DNA of 64,000 bases from Tunturibacter psychrotolerans (GTDB lineage: Bacteria; Acidobacteriota; Terriglobia; Terriglobales; Acidobacteriaceae): positions 3,720,001 to 3,784,000 of the forward strand of contig NZ_CP132942.1 in the NCBI RefSeq assembly GCF_040359615.1, in the 5' to 3' direction. The notes beneath the pieces are model-generated. The model saw nothing but the letters and a program-made list of their open reading frames with translations, made no database searches and had not been told where the DNA came from. Position numbers and translations under genes: made by a program. Positions 16,504 through 25,351 of this stretch are shown here, in pieces; within the stretch, counting starts at the first letter, position 1; the number at the start of each line of letters is the position of its first letter.

Positions 16504-17513
16504 GCAGGCCCGACGAACACACCACGCTGCGCCTCTCCACCAGCCCGCAAGACATCGCCCGCGCCGCCGAGATCCTCCGCAACGGCGGCACCGTGGCCTT
16601 CCCCACCGAAACCGTCTACGGTCTCGGAGCCAACGCGCTCGACCCCAACGCAGTCGCCAACATCTTCCTCGCCAAAGACCGCCCCCACTGGGACCCCCTC
16701 ATCGTCCACGTCAGCAACCGCGCCATGCTCGACGAGGTAGCCACCGTATCTGAGCGGGCAGAGCGCCTCATCAAAGCCTTCTGGCCCGGCCCCCTGACCC
16801 TCCTGCTTCCCCGCACAGAAAAAATCCCCGACGCAGTCACCGCCAACCGCCCGCTCGTAGGCGTCCGCATGCCCGCGCACCCGCTCGCCCACGCACTCCT
16901 CGAAGCCACAGGCCTCCCCCTCGCAGCGCCCAGCGCCAACCGATTCGGCCACACCAGCCCCACCACCGCAGCCCACGTCCTCCAGGATCTAGACCACCGC
17001 ATCGACGCCGTCATCGACGGCGGCGCAACCAGCGTAGGCGTCGAATCCACCGTCCTCGACCCCAATCCGTCCCCGATGATCCTCTACCGCCCCGGCGCCA
17101 TCACCCCCGCCATGCTCGAACCCATCGGCGGTCCCGTCACCACCTACACCGCACCCCAGCAAACCACCACCCCGCAGAGCCTGCCATCCCCTGGTGTCGG
17201 CATCCGCCATTACGCCCCCCGCGCCCATCTCATCCTGGTCGACAGCGAAGCCGACCTCAACTCCCACCTCGCCACCACCGAGGGCCGCATAGGAGTCATG
17301 CTCCCAAGCGGCTGGATCATCCCCACCGGCCACACCGAAGTCTTCCCCTGGAGTTCCATAGAAGACCCCACAACTCTAGCCCAAACTCTCTTCGCCGGTC
17401 TTCGAGATCTCGACGCCCGCGGCGTCACCGCCATCCTCTGCCCTCTACCCAAACCCGAAGGCCTCGGACTCGCCATCCGCGACCGTCTAAAAAAAGCCGC
17501 AAAAACAAACTAA
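16500..17513 (+). CDS. sua5: L-threonylcarbamoyladenylate synthase, Sua5 type
   Basis: Makes threonylcarbamoyl-AMP from Thr, bicarbonate and ATP for the t6A37 modification of ANN-decoding tRNAs. The 337-residue length fits the two-domain Sua5 form. The YrdC domain (about 15-200) shows GGTVAFPTETVYGLGANA, KDRPHWDPLIVHV, FWPGPLTLLL, VGVRMPAHPLA, PLAAPSANRFGHTSPT and VGVESTVLD. After a linker, the Sua5 C-terminal domain begins around SPGVGIRHYAPRAHL. Coupled to holB by overlap. Confidence 0.92.
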   Translation: MSRPDEHTTLRLSTSPQDIARAAEILRNGGTVAFPTETVYGLGANALDPNAVANIFLAKDRPHWDPLIVHVSNRAMLDEVATVSERAERLIKAFWPGPLTLLLPRTEKIPDAVTANRPLVGVRMPAHPLAHALLEATGLPLAAPSANRFGHTSPTTAAHVLQDLDHRIDAVIDGGATSVGVESTVLDPNPSPMILYRPGAITPAMLEPIGGPVTTYTAPQQTTTPQSLPSPGVGIRHYAPRAHLILVDSEADLNSHLATTEGRIGVMLPSGWIIPTGHTEVFPWSSIEDPTTLAQTLFAGLRDLDARGVTAILCPLPKPEGLGLAIRDRLKKAAKTN

Positions 17514-17542
17514 GGTCCACGTTTTTCACCGGGCCACAGCCG

Positions 17543-17548
17543 TATACT
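17543..17548 (+). promoter_or_regulatory. -10-like TATACT, 6 nt before the CYTH gene ATG
   Basis: TATACT is followed by six C residues and the ATG at 17555. There is no Shine-Dalgarno. This is the cleanest candidate leaderless promoter in the window. Confidence 0.45.
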
Positions 17549-17554
17549 CCCCCC

Positions 17555-18166
17555 ATGAAGAACTCTGAGATCGAACTCAAGTTTCCCGTCCCTGATCCAG
17601 AAGCTCTCCAAACCCGCCTCCCGCAACTCGGCTTCCAGCTCATCACCCCACGCACCTTCGAGCACAACACCCTCTACGACACTCCCAATCGCGACCTCCG
17701 CGCCCGCAGGCAGATCCTCCGCCTCCGTCAGTACGGCGACATATTCACCCTCACCCACAAGCGTCTCCCCGACGAGCAGGCCCCCGTCGACACCACCCGC
17801 TACAAGATCCGCATCGAGACCGAGACCACCGTTAGCGACCGCGATGCCATGGCCGAGATCTTCCAGCAACTAGGCTACGGTCCAGCCTTCACCTACGAGA
17901 AGTACCGCACCGAGTGGTCTCACTCAGCAGACTCCGAGATAACCGCTCACCTAGTCCTCGACGAGACCCCCATCGGCACCTACGCCGAACTCGAAGGCCC
18001 CACCGCCTGGATCGACCAGACCCTCGTCGCACTCCACATCGACCCGGCCACTTGCCTCACCGACAGCTACGGCAAGCTCTTTCTCGACTGGAAGCAACGC
18101 ACCGGCAGCCCCGCCGAGAACCTCACCTTCGCCGAAATCACGCCTCCCGTACTCTCTCTCCGCTAA
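17555..18166 (+). CDS. CYTH domain protein (class IV adenylate cyclase-like)
   Basis: 203 residues forming one CYTH triphosphate-tunnel domain. The signature EIELK (ExExK) is at residues 4-8. Basic and acidic tunnel residues follow in LRARRQILRLRQYGD, LTHKRLPD, YKIRIETE, YEKYRTEW and the AHLVLDETPIGTYAELEG strand pair. The family includes thiamine triphosphatases, inorganic triphosphatases and class IV cyclases; the length and single-domain form fit the CyaB-like group, but activity cannot be chosen from sequence alone. It follows sua5 by 41 bp but has its own promoter-like box. Confidence 0.85.
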   Translation: MKNSEIELKFPVPDPEALQTRLPQLGFQLITPRTFEHNTLYDTPNRDLRARRQILRLRQYGDIFTLTHKRLPDEQAPVDTTRYKIRIETETTVSDRDAMAEIFQQLGYGPAFTYEKYRTEWSHSADSEITAHLVLDETPIGTYAELEGPTAWIDQTLVALHIDPATCLTDSYGKLFLDWKQRTGSPAENLTFAEITPPVLSLR

Positions 18167-18215
18167 AGCCTCCCCCACCTCCGCCGATACAACCTCTGTA
18201 CCCCGGAGGTTTTCC

Positions 18216-18551
18216 TTGGCAATTCCACTTCGCTCTTCGCGCCCCCTTCTTCTTGCCGGAAGCGTTGCCCTCTGCGTCGGCACTGCCTTCGCTGGCGACG
18301 TTCATCGTGCGATCGTCTCCCGCACAGCCCCAGCCTACCCAGAGCTCGCGCGCCGCATGCACGTCGGCGGCAAGGTCGTTCTTCTCGTCTCCATCAAAGC
18401 CGACGGCACCGTCTCAGGCACCAAGGTGGAGTCGGGCCACGCCCTCCTCGCGCCCTCTGCGCAGGACGCCGTCACTCACTGGCGCTTCGCTCCAAACTCT
18501 GATGCCACCGAATCCGAAGTCGAAGTCAACTTCAACATCGACGGTCAGTAA
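18216..18551 (+). CDS. Exported stand-alone TonB C-terminal domain protein
   Basis: 111 residues: a signal-like start (PLLLAGSVALCVGTAFA) followed only by a TonB C-terminal fold, PAYPELARRMHVGGKVVLLV through DAVTHWRFAPNSD. It lacks the Pro-rich spacer and stable N-terminal anchor of a true energy transducer, so it may be a periplasmic adaptor. The start is TTG at 18216, set by an excellent GGAGGT seven bases upstream; no ATG exists before the domain. A full TonB lies at 20433-21515. Confidence 0.7.
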   Translation: MAIPLRSSRPLLLAGSVALCVGTAFAGDVHRAIVSRTAPAYPELARRMHVGGKVVLLVSIKADGTVSGTKVESGHALLAPSAQDAVTHWRFAPNSDATESEVEVNFNIDGQ

Positions 18552-18653
18552 CCCAGGCATACTCGCAACCGAAATCACCGCCGAGATTCGTCCCGGCGGT
18601 ATCTGCCAACGCTTTAAATCGATCTACGCTCCTAACTTCGCTCCGAGGTCCTC

Positions 18654-20363
18654 ATGCAACTGCAGTCGAAGATGTTCCTGATGACTGGCGCTATCGTCGC
18701 CACTACCGTTCTCAGCGCAAGTATCGCCCACCGATACATCGAGGAGGCCAACGTCCTCTCGAACATGGTCACGGAGAACCGCATCCCCGTCATCATGTCC
18801 AGTCGCGACATCCGCTCCCACTTCACCGACACCGTTCGCCTGCTTGAGTCCTACATGCTCTTCGGCATCGACGCGAACTCCTCCGCGCTCTATCGCAACT
18901 CCAGGCGCCAAGAGTTCGAGCAGGCCGAGAGTTCGCTCGCGCTGCTTCACCAGCAGACCTCCCACTTTGATCTCGGCTCCGACGCCCCGCGATTGATCGC
19001 ACTTGACTCCGATCTCGCCGCGCTCAAGACACTCGAAGAGAAGGTCGAGACCCTGAACGAATCGAAGACACCGCAAGGCTCCGCTGCAGCCTACGACACC
19101 CTGCAGAACCAGATCCTGCCTCTCGAAAAAAGCCTCTTCTCCAACATCACCGAGATCGCGCAGTCGCAGACCCGCCTCGCCAATGAAGAGCAGGCACAAC
19201 TCCGCGGAGCCAACCACTTCACCCTCATCGTCCTCTGGCTCGGCACCATCATCGCCTCTCTCATCGGCATCACGGTATCGGTCTACCTCGGACGGAAGAT
19301 CGCCTATGCCCTGAACGTCGTCATGCAGCGCGCCGACGCCATCGCCGCGGGCGACCTAAGCGGCCAGCCGCTGGCCCTCGACACCACCGACCAGACCGGC
19401 GCCCTCGCGCACGCCGTCCAGAAGATGCAGACCAATCTCGCCGGCATCATCGGAACACTCGCCGAGACCGTCTCCACCATTACTGGCAGCGCCGCCACCA
19501 TGGGCTCGGCCAGCGATCAGATCCATCGCCGCATGGATCAGCAGAGCCAGCAGACCCAACAGGCCGCTACCGCCATGCAGGAGATGTCGGCCTCCATCGC
19601 CGAGGTCTCCCGCCACACCCAGTCCGCTGCAGAGACTGCCCGCAGCGCCGCTGAAACCGCCCGCGAAGGCGGCACCATCGTCAAGCAGGTTCTCGGCAGC
19701 ATGCACTCCATCGCCACCGCCGTCAGCGACACCTCCGCCACCGTCGGCCTCCTCGGCGACGACTCCCGCCGCATCTCGCAGATCGTCACCGTCATCGACG
19801 AGATCGCCCGCAAGACCAACCTGCTCGCCCTCAACGCAGCCATCGAAGCCGCTCGCGCTGGCGACCAGGGCCGTGGCTTCGCCGTAGTCGCCGGAGAGGT
19901 CCGCCGTCTCGCCGAGTCCACCGCTCAGGCCACAGGCGAGATCGCCAGCATGATTCAAGGCATTCAGGATCGCACCCTCACCGCCATCGCCAGCATGGAG
20001 AGCGGCACCGGCACCGTGCAGCAGGGCGTCATCACCACCAACCAGGCCGGCGAGGCTCTCGAGCGCATCATTGGCATGGCCGAGCGCGTCGATCGCATGA
20101 TCGCCCAGATCGCCATCGCCGCCTCCCAGCAGACCGCCGCCGCAGACCAGTCCAGCGCCAGCCTGCACTCCATCCACTCCCTCAGCCACGAAAATCTCAC
20201 CGAGATGGCCACCACCGCGGCTGGAATCGAATCCCTCCGCACCACCGCCGTCACACTCGAGCAGCAGGTCGACCGTTTCAGCCTCAGGTCCGCACCAGAC
20301 TCAAGGCTGCTTCGCGTCGAGAGCAGCAACACGAAACGCCACGCTACCTTCCAACCCGCATAA
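18654..20363 (+). CDS. Methyl-accepting chemotaxis protein
   Basis: 569-residue chemoreceptor. TM1 is about residues 7-27. A mostly helical periplasmic domain of ~165 residues (four-helix-bundle type) follows, then TM2 ([20 protein letters not shown]), a HAMP region ([20 protein letters not shown]) and the cytoplasmic signalling bundle. The hairpin tip is nearly canonical: [20 protein letters not shown], then [16 protein letters not shown]. There is no CheR/CheB pentapeptide at the C-terminus. The ATG has GAGG seven bases upstream. No che genes are in the window. It ends at a strong terminator facing TonB. Confidence 0.92.
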   Translation: MQLQSKMFLMTGAIVATTVLSASIAHRYIEEANVLSNMVTENRIPVIMSSRDIRSHFTDTVRLLESYMLFGIDANSSALYRNSRRQEFEQAESSLALLHQQTSHFDLGSDAPRLIALDSDLAALKTLEEKVETLNESKTPQGSAAAYDTLQNQILPLEKSLFSNITEIAQSQTRLANEEQAQLRGANHFTLIVLWLGTIIASLIGITVSVYLGRKIAYALNVVMQRADAIAAGDLSGQPLALDTTDQTGALAHAVQKMQTNLAGIIGTLAETVSTITGSAATMGSASDQIHRRMDQQSQQTQQAATAMQEMSASIAEVSRHTQSAAETARSAAETAREGGTIVKQVLGSMHSIATAVSDTSATVGLLGDDSRRISQIVTVIDEIARKTNLLALNAAIEAARAGDQGRGFAVVAGEVRRLAESTAQATGEIASMIQGIQDRTLTAIASMESGTGTVQQGVITTNQAGEALERIIGMAERVDRMIAQIAIAASQQTAAADQSSASLHSIHSLSHENLTEMATTAAGIESLRTTAVTLEQQVDRFSLRSAPDSRLLRVESSNTKRHATFQPA

Positions 20364-20382
20364 ACAACCAGCATCGTCCCCA

Positions 20383-20417
20383 AACGAAGAGGCCCGCACA
20401 CAGCGGGCCTCTTCGTT
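20383..20417. terminator. Bidirectional terminator hairpin
   Basis: A perfect 15-bp stem, AACGAAGAGGCCCGC (20383-20397) and GCGGGCCTCTTCGTT (20403-20417), with loop ACACA, between the convergent chemoreceptor and tonB genes. The U tracts are short. Confidence 0.75.
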
Positions 20418-20432
20418 CAACAGAAAACGACC

Positions 20433-21515
20433 TTAGAAGATCTGGAAGTTGACCTCAACGTTCAGCTCGACCAGAACAGGCCTGCCGTTCTCCATCGCCG
20501 GCTTGAACTTGTACTGTCTCACCGCTTCCATCGCCTTCTCATCCAGACCCATGCCAACGCCGCGAATCACGTGAACGTGGCTCGGATTTCCGTTGGTATC
20601 GACCCAGAGGTTAACCAGAACATTTCCTGCAACCTTCGCCTTCCGGGCCTCTTCAGAAAATTCCGGCTCAACCGAGAAGATCAGCACAGGAGCCGAAACC
20701 CCTCCGCCAATCCGCCTCGGTCCGCCACCGGTATTGCCTCCCGAACCCGGCCCAAGCCCCGATCCATTACCCGATCCAAGACCGGTACCGGTGCCGCCGC
20801 CGCCCGAATATGGCCCAATAATCGGCGAGTTCGGAACTCCGACCTGCGGCAGGTTGCTCGCCATCTTCACATCCTGCTGCACCTCAATCGTCGGGTCTAT
20901 CTTGATCTTCGGTTCGACCAGCGGAGGCTTGTTCGGCGGCACAATCTGCGTATCCGCGAACTTCGGAGGAGATCCCTTAACCACAGGAGTTGGCCCTTTT
21001 TGTCCACCGCCTCCGCCCATCGCCTGAGCTCTCGGCGGAGCCTGCGGTGGAACCGAAAGCTCCGTCACCTGCATTGTTCTTACGGGGGCGGAAAACTGAA
21101 CCTTCTTCGCCAGCAAAAACGCGATCAGCAGAATGATCAACCCGTAGATTACGACCGCGGAGGTCGTCGCAATCGGATTTTGCTTAGTCTTCATCCGATC
21201 GACGACAGCGATCGGCTTCGACTCCAGTACCAGAGGCGGCAGTTTTACCGGGAAAAACACATCCCGAATGCTGCTCCCAAGGGACGCAAAGACTCCCTCT
21301 TCCTCAATCACCATATCGCTATCAACTGGCTTCGATTCCAGCTGCAGTGGAGCTTCGTTTGACTTGCTGAAGGCATCCCGAAGATTCGCAAAGAACGACG
21401 TCCACATGGACCCATCGGTCTCTTCGTTCAACTTTGGAGCATCTGCCGGTCGCAGGGTCGGAGCCTGTCTCTCTGGGTCTATCTGCGGTGGTGGTGTCAA
21501 TAAACTATTCGCCAT
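20433..21515 (-). CDS. tonB: Energy transducer TonB
   Basis: 360 residues. A cytoplasmic N-terminal stretch of ~125 residues with two similar LESKP segments (LQLESKPVDSD, VLESKPIAVVD) precedes the single membrane span (TTSAVVIYGLIILLIAFLLA). A Pro/Gly-rich periplasmic linker with long glycine runs follows, and a TonB C-terminal domain closes the protein (PEFSEEARKAKVAGNVLVNL to QYKFKPAMENGRPV). The long cytoplasmic part is unusual for E. coli-type TonB but fits the acidobacterial style. The frame extends to 21641; the ATG at 21515 (MANSLLTPPPQ) is more natural. No ExbB/ExbD genes are adjacent. Confidence 0.85.
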   Translation of the reverse strand: MANSLLTPPPQIDPERQAPTLRPADAPKLNEETDGSMWTSFFANLRDAFSKSNEAPLQLESKPVDSDMVIEEEGVFASLGSSIRDVFFPVKLPPLVLESKPIAVVDRMKTKQNPIATTSAVVIYGLIILLIAFLLAKKVQFSAPVRTMQVTELSVPPQAPPRAQAMGGGGGQKGPTPVVKGSPPKFADTQIVPPNKPPLVEPKIKIDPTIEVQQDVKMASNLPQVGVPNSPIIGPYSGGGGTGTGLGSGNGSGLGPGSGGNTGGGPRRIGGGVSAPVLIFSVEPEFSEEARKAKVAGNVLVNLWVDTNGNPSHVHVIRGVGMGLDEKAMEAVRQYKFKPAMENGRPVLVELNVEVNFQIF

Positions 21516-21757
21516 AAGCTGTTTCGCCTCGGTGCAGAAAGCCGCAGCCTCCGCACACCACTTCCAAAATCTTGCCCGCCCTGAATCTACTGCTCTTCTT
21601 ACGTTCCAAACGCCAGTCCGGTTCTCGCCCGGCTCTGGCAACAGCGCGTGATTGTTAACATTCTACAAACATTCGCCAGCGGACGCTCGTTACCTTGGAC
21701 GCACGTCACCATGGGAATGTCTCCTTGCCATCCTATGTACCACCCCTCCGCGCCGTC

Positions 21758-21763
21758 TACAAT
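21758..21763 (+). promoter_or_regulatory. -10-like TACAAT upstream of ileS
   Basis: TACAAT in GTCTACAATAGAGG, 50 bp before the ileS ATG. The leader then carries AAGAGG six bases from the start. No T-box-like leader is seen. No clear -35. Confidence 0.35.
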
Positions 21764-21813
21764 AGAGGTTTGCCACAAACTGGATCTTTGTCACAACGAA
21801 CCAAGAGGACCGA

Positions 21814-24783
21814 ATGTCGGAAGCTACCCAGGCAAAACCCGAAGTCAAGGCGCTGAAGTCCACGCTGAACCTGCCACAGACCGCCTTCCCCATGAAGGCC
21901 AATCTGCCCCAGAACGAACCCGCGCGCCTCGAAGCGTGGCAGCAAAGTGACTTATACGCCCAGATCCGCACCGCCCGTGCCGGACAGCCCAAGTACATCC
22001 TCCACGACGGCCCTCCCTACGCCAACGGAGCCATTCACCTCGGCCACGCCCTCAACAAGTGCATCAAGGACTTCGTCGTCAAAACCAAAACCATGGCCGG
22101 CTTCGACGCCCCCTACGTCCCCGGATGGGACTGCCACGGCCTCCCCATCGAGATCAAAGTCGACGAGCAGCTAGGCCGCAAAAAGCTCGAGATGGACCCC
22201 ATCGCCGTCCGCCACGCCTGCCGCGAGTACGCACAGAAGTATGTCGACCTCCAGCGCAGCCAGTTCGAGCGCATCGGCGTCTTCGGCCGCTGGAACGATC
22301 CCTACCTCACCATGAGCTTCGGCTACGAAGCCAGCATCGTCGAAACCTTCTACGACTTCTTCGAGAAGAAGTTCGTCTACAAAGGCCTCAAGCCCGTCTA
22401 CTGGTGTATCCACGACCGCACCGCCCTCGCCGAAGCCGAAGTCGAATACGAACAGCACACCTCACCTAGCGTCTACGTCCGCTACGCCCTCACCAGCGAC
22501 CCCGCGGCTATCGCTCCGTCGCTAGCCGCCGTAAAAAATCTCTATACGATCATCTGGACCACTACCCCATGGACCCTCCCCGCGTCCCAGGCCGTAGCCT
22601 TCAACCCACTCCTCGAATATGTAGCTCTGGCATGCGAAGGCGGCACCTACATCGTCGCGCAAGCGCTCATGTCCTCGGTCATTACCCACTGCCGTCTGAT
22701 GAGCGCGAAGAACCCCGCCGAGCCGGCGTCGCAGGCCGACATCGTCGCCGTCCTCACCGGCAATCATCTCGAGCACGCGACCTTCCAGCACCCATTCCTC
22801 GATCGCAGCATCCTCGGCGTCACCGCGGACTACGTCACCGCCGAGCAAGGCACCGGAGCCGTCCACACCTCACCCGCCCACGGCGTCGACGACTTCTACA
22901 CCGGCCAGCGCTACCACCTCCCCGAGATCCAATACGTCGACAACGCCGGCAAGCAGCGTCACACCGACCTACATGGCGGCCAGCCGGCCGAACCCTACGC
23001 CGACCTCACCGTCTTCAAATCCAACGCGCCCATCATCGAGCTCCTCCGCGAGCGCGGCGCACTCCTGAGCGACACCAGCTTCGAACACTCCTATCCGCAC
23101 TGCTGGCGCTGCCACAACCCCGTCATCGTCCGCGCCACCGAGCAGTGGTTCATCGGCATGGAGACCCCGATGATCACCGACGAAGGCACCACGACAACCT
23201 TCCGTCAGCGCGCCCTCGACGAGATCAAGAAAGTCGTCTGGGATCCGGCCTGGGGCGAAGAGCGCATCTCCAACATGATCGCCACCCGCCCCGACTGGTG
23301 CATCTCCCGCCAGCGCATCTGGGGCGTTCCCATCGCCGTCTTCCTCTGCGACAAGTGCGGCGAGCCACTCAACGAACCCGCCGTCAACCAGAGCATCGTC
23401 GATCTCTTCAAAAAAGAGGGCGCCGACGCCTGGTACAGCCACGAAGCCGCAACGCTCCTCCCCGCCGGAACCGCCTGCGCAAGCTGCCACCACCTGGAGT
23501 TCCGCAAAGAGATGGACATCCTCGATGTCTGGTTCGAGTCCGGCGCAAGCTGGCACGCCGTCCTCGACCTCGAGCCCGAACTCCACTCCCCCGCCGACCT
23601 CTACACCGAAGGCGGCGACCAGCACCGCGGCTGGTTCCACTCCTCGCTACTCACTTCCGTTGCCGTCCGCAACCACGCCCCCTACAAGATGGTCGCAACC
23701 TCCGGCTGGACCCTCGACGAGCAAGGCCGCGCCTTCTCCAAATCCCTCGGCAACGGCGTCGATCCCGTAGACATCGCCAAGCGTCTCGGCGCGGAAGTCA
23801 TCCGTCTCTGGGTAGCCTCCGTCGACTTCCGCGAAGACGTAGCCGCCAGCGAAAACCTCATGCAGCGCGTCAGCGACAACTACCGTAAGCTGCGCAACAC
23901 CCTGCGCTTCCTCCTCGGAAATATCCACGACTTCAACCCCGCGACCGACGCCATCGCTTTCGCAAACCTGCAGCCGCTAGACCAATACATCCTCGCCCGC
24001 ACCGCCGAACTCGACGCCAAGATTCGCGCCGCTTACGACGACTTCGAGTTCCACCGCGCCTATCACGCGCTCAACGAGTACGTGAACACCGACCTCAGCG
24101 CGCTCTACCTCGACGTCCTCAAAGATCGCCTTTACACCTTCGCCCCCAACCACCCGGGCCGCCGCAGCGCACAAACCGCCCTCTGGCGCATCGCCGAAAC
24201 TCTCACCCGCCTCATCGCCCCAATCCTCAGTTTCACCGCCGACGAAGTCTGGGCACTCCTACCGCAATCAGCAACTCGTGAGCCCAGCGTTCATCTCGCA
24301 CTCTTCCCTGATCTGACCGACCTCGTCCCCGGCAGCACCCGCCAGATCGAAGAAGAATGGGACCAGCTCCTCACCCTTCGCGACGAAGTCCTCAAGGTCC
24401 TCGAAGAAGCGCGCACCGCAAAGACCATCAGCAACAAGCCCTCCGAGACCCAGATAGTCCTCGGCTGGCTCAACAGCGTAGCCGAAAAACCCAACCCGGT
24501 CTTCGAGCAATACAAATCCATACTCCCCGAGCTCTTTGGCGTAGCCCAGGTCGAAATCTCCAACGCCATCATCACCGAAGGCAACGTAGAAAAGGGAGCC
24601 TTCTACGTCCAGGCCAAACCTGCCGCAGGTAGCAAGTGCGAGCGCTGCTGGCGCTTCACCGAAGACGTAGGCAACGAAGCCAACTACCCAACCGTCTGCC
24701 TTCGCTGCGCCGACGCTCTCGAAGCCATCCACTTCCCACCCTACAACGCACCACCCAGCAACTCAACGGAGCCGCAAGCCTGA
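21814..24783 (+). CDS. ileS: Isoleucyl-tRNA synthetase
   Basis: Charges tRNA-Ile; 989 residues, class I. HIGH motif HLGH at 75-78 (after DGPPYANG), a CP1 editing domain (WTTTPWTLPAS, then HTSPAHGVDDF), WCISRQRIWGVPIA, and the C-terminal zinc finger CERCW...CLRC. The second catalytic loop reads RAFSKSLGN (Lys643), so the first two letters of KMSKS are Ala-Phe; the essential second lysine is kept. It shares one base with the lspA start (TGATG), giving coupled translation. Confidence 0.96.
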   Translation: MSEATQAKPEVKALKSTLNLPQTAFPMKANLPQNEPARLEAWQQSDLYAQIRTARAGQPKYILHDGPPYANGAIHLGHALNKCIKDFVVKTKTMAGFDAPYVPGWDCHGLPIEIKVDEQLGRKKLEMDPIAVRHACREYAQKYVDLQRSQFERIGVFGRWNDPYLTMSFGYEASIVETFYDFFEKKFVYKGLKPVYWCIHDRTALAEAEVEYEQHTSPSVYVRYALTSDPAAIAPSLAAVKNLYTIIWTTTPWTLPASQAVAFNPLLEYVALACEGGTYIVAQALMSSVITHCRLMSAKNPAEPASQADIVAVLTGNHLEHATFQHPFLDRSILGVTADYVTAEQGTGAVHTSPAHGVDDFYTGQRYHLPEIQYVDNAGKQRHTDLHGGQPAEPYADLTVFKSNAPIIELLRERGALLSDTSFEHSYPHCWRCHNPVIVRATEQWFIGMETPMITDEGTTTTFRQRALDEIKKVVWDPAWGEERISNMIATRPDWCISRQRIWGVPIAVFLCDKCGEPLNEPAVNQSIVDLFKKEGADAWYSHEAATLLPAGTACASCHHLEFRKEMDILDVWFESGASWHAVLDLEPELHSPADLYTEGGDQHRGWFHSSLLTSVAVRNHAPYKMVATSGWTLDEQGRAFSKSLGNGVDPVDIAKRLGAEVIRLWVASVDFREDVAASENLMQRVSDNYRKLRNTLRFLLGNIHDFNPATDAIAFANLQPLDQYILARTAELDAKIRAAYDDFEFHRAYHALNEYVNTDLSALYLDVLKDRLYTFAPNHPGRRSAQTALWRIAETLTRLIAPILSFTADEVWALLPQSATREPSVHLALFPDLTDLVPGSTRQIEEEWDQLLTLRDEVLKVLEEARTAKTISNKPSETQIVLGWLNSVAEKPNPVFEQYKSILPELFGVAQVEISNAIITEGNVEKGAFYVQAKPAAGSKCERCWRFTEDVGNEANYPTVCLRCADALEAIHFPPYNAPPSNSTEPQA

Positions 24784-25328
24784 TGTCCTCACCGAACAAG
24801 ACGACCTACGAAGCCGCAACGCCAGCCATCGCGACCGAACCACGCGATCGCCGCGGTATTGCGCTCGCTATCGCCGCAGCAGTCGTCATCCTAGACCGCA
24901 TCACCAAACGCATCGTCGTTCAGCAACTTCCCAACGGCCAGGCTCACACCGTCATCCCCGGCATCTTCCGCATCACCGACGTCCACAACACCGGCGCCGC
25001 CTTCAGCATGTTCGCCGAATCCGCCTCACCCACAACCGTCCGCAACATCCTCATCGCCTTTTCCGTAATCGCGGCCGTCGTCCTCATCGGAATGCTCTGG
25101 CGAGCAGGTCGCGCCCTCACTGTCAGCTCCGTCGCTCTCGCGCTCATCCTCGGCGGAGCCGTCGGCAACCTCTACGACCGCGTTCGCTACAGCTACGTCG
25201 TCGACTTCCTCGAAGTCCACATCGGCAACTACCACTGGCCCGACTTCAACCTCGCCGACAGCTGCATCGTCATCGGCGCCTGCCTCCTCCTCATCGAAAT
25301 CTTCCGCCCTCAACCAACGGACGCCTAA
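24783..25328 (+). CDS. lspA: Lipoprotein signal peptidase II
   Basis: Aspartyl protease of the inner membrane that cleaves prolipoprotein signal peptides. 181 residues with four membrane spans (LAIAAAVVILD, ILIAFSVIAAVVLIGML, SVALALILGGAVGNLYDR, SCIVIGACLLLIEIF). Family boxes: TDVHNTGAAFSMF, GNLYDRVR, VVDFLEV with one catalytic Asp and FNLADS with the other. A longer in-frame reading from 24636 antedates the true start; the ATG at 24783 overlaps the ileS stop. The ileS-lspA pairing is widespread in bacteria. Confidence 0.94.
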   Translation: MSSPNKTTYEAATPAIATEPRDRRGIALAIAAAVVILDRITKRIVVQQLPNGQAHTVIPGIFRITDVHNTGAAFSMFAESASPTTVRNILIAFSVIAAVVLIGMLWRAGRALTVSSVALALILGGAVGNLYDRVRYSYVVDFLEVHIGNYHWPDFNLADSCIVIGACLLLIEIFRPQPTDA

Positions 25329-25351
25329 GCCTCACCCTTTAATCACTCCCT

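Noticed and set aside
24636-24782. Upstream extension of lspA
   Set aside because: It lies out of frame inside ileS and encodes an Arg-rich stretch; the overlap start at 24783 fits the family.
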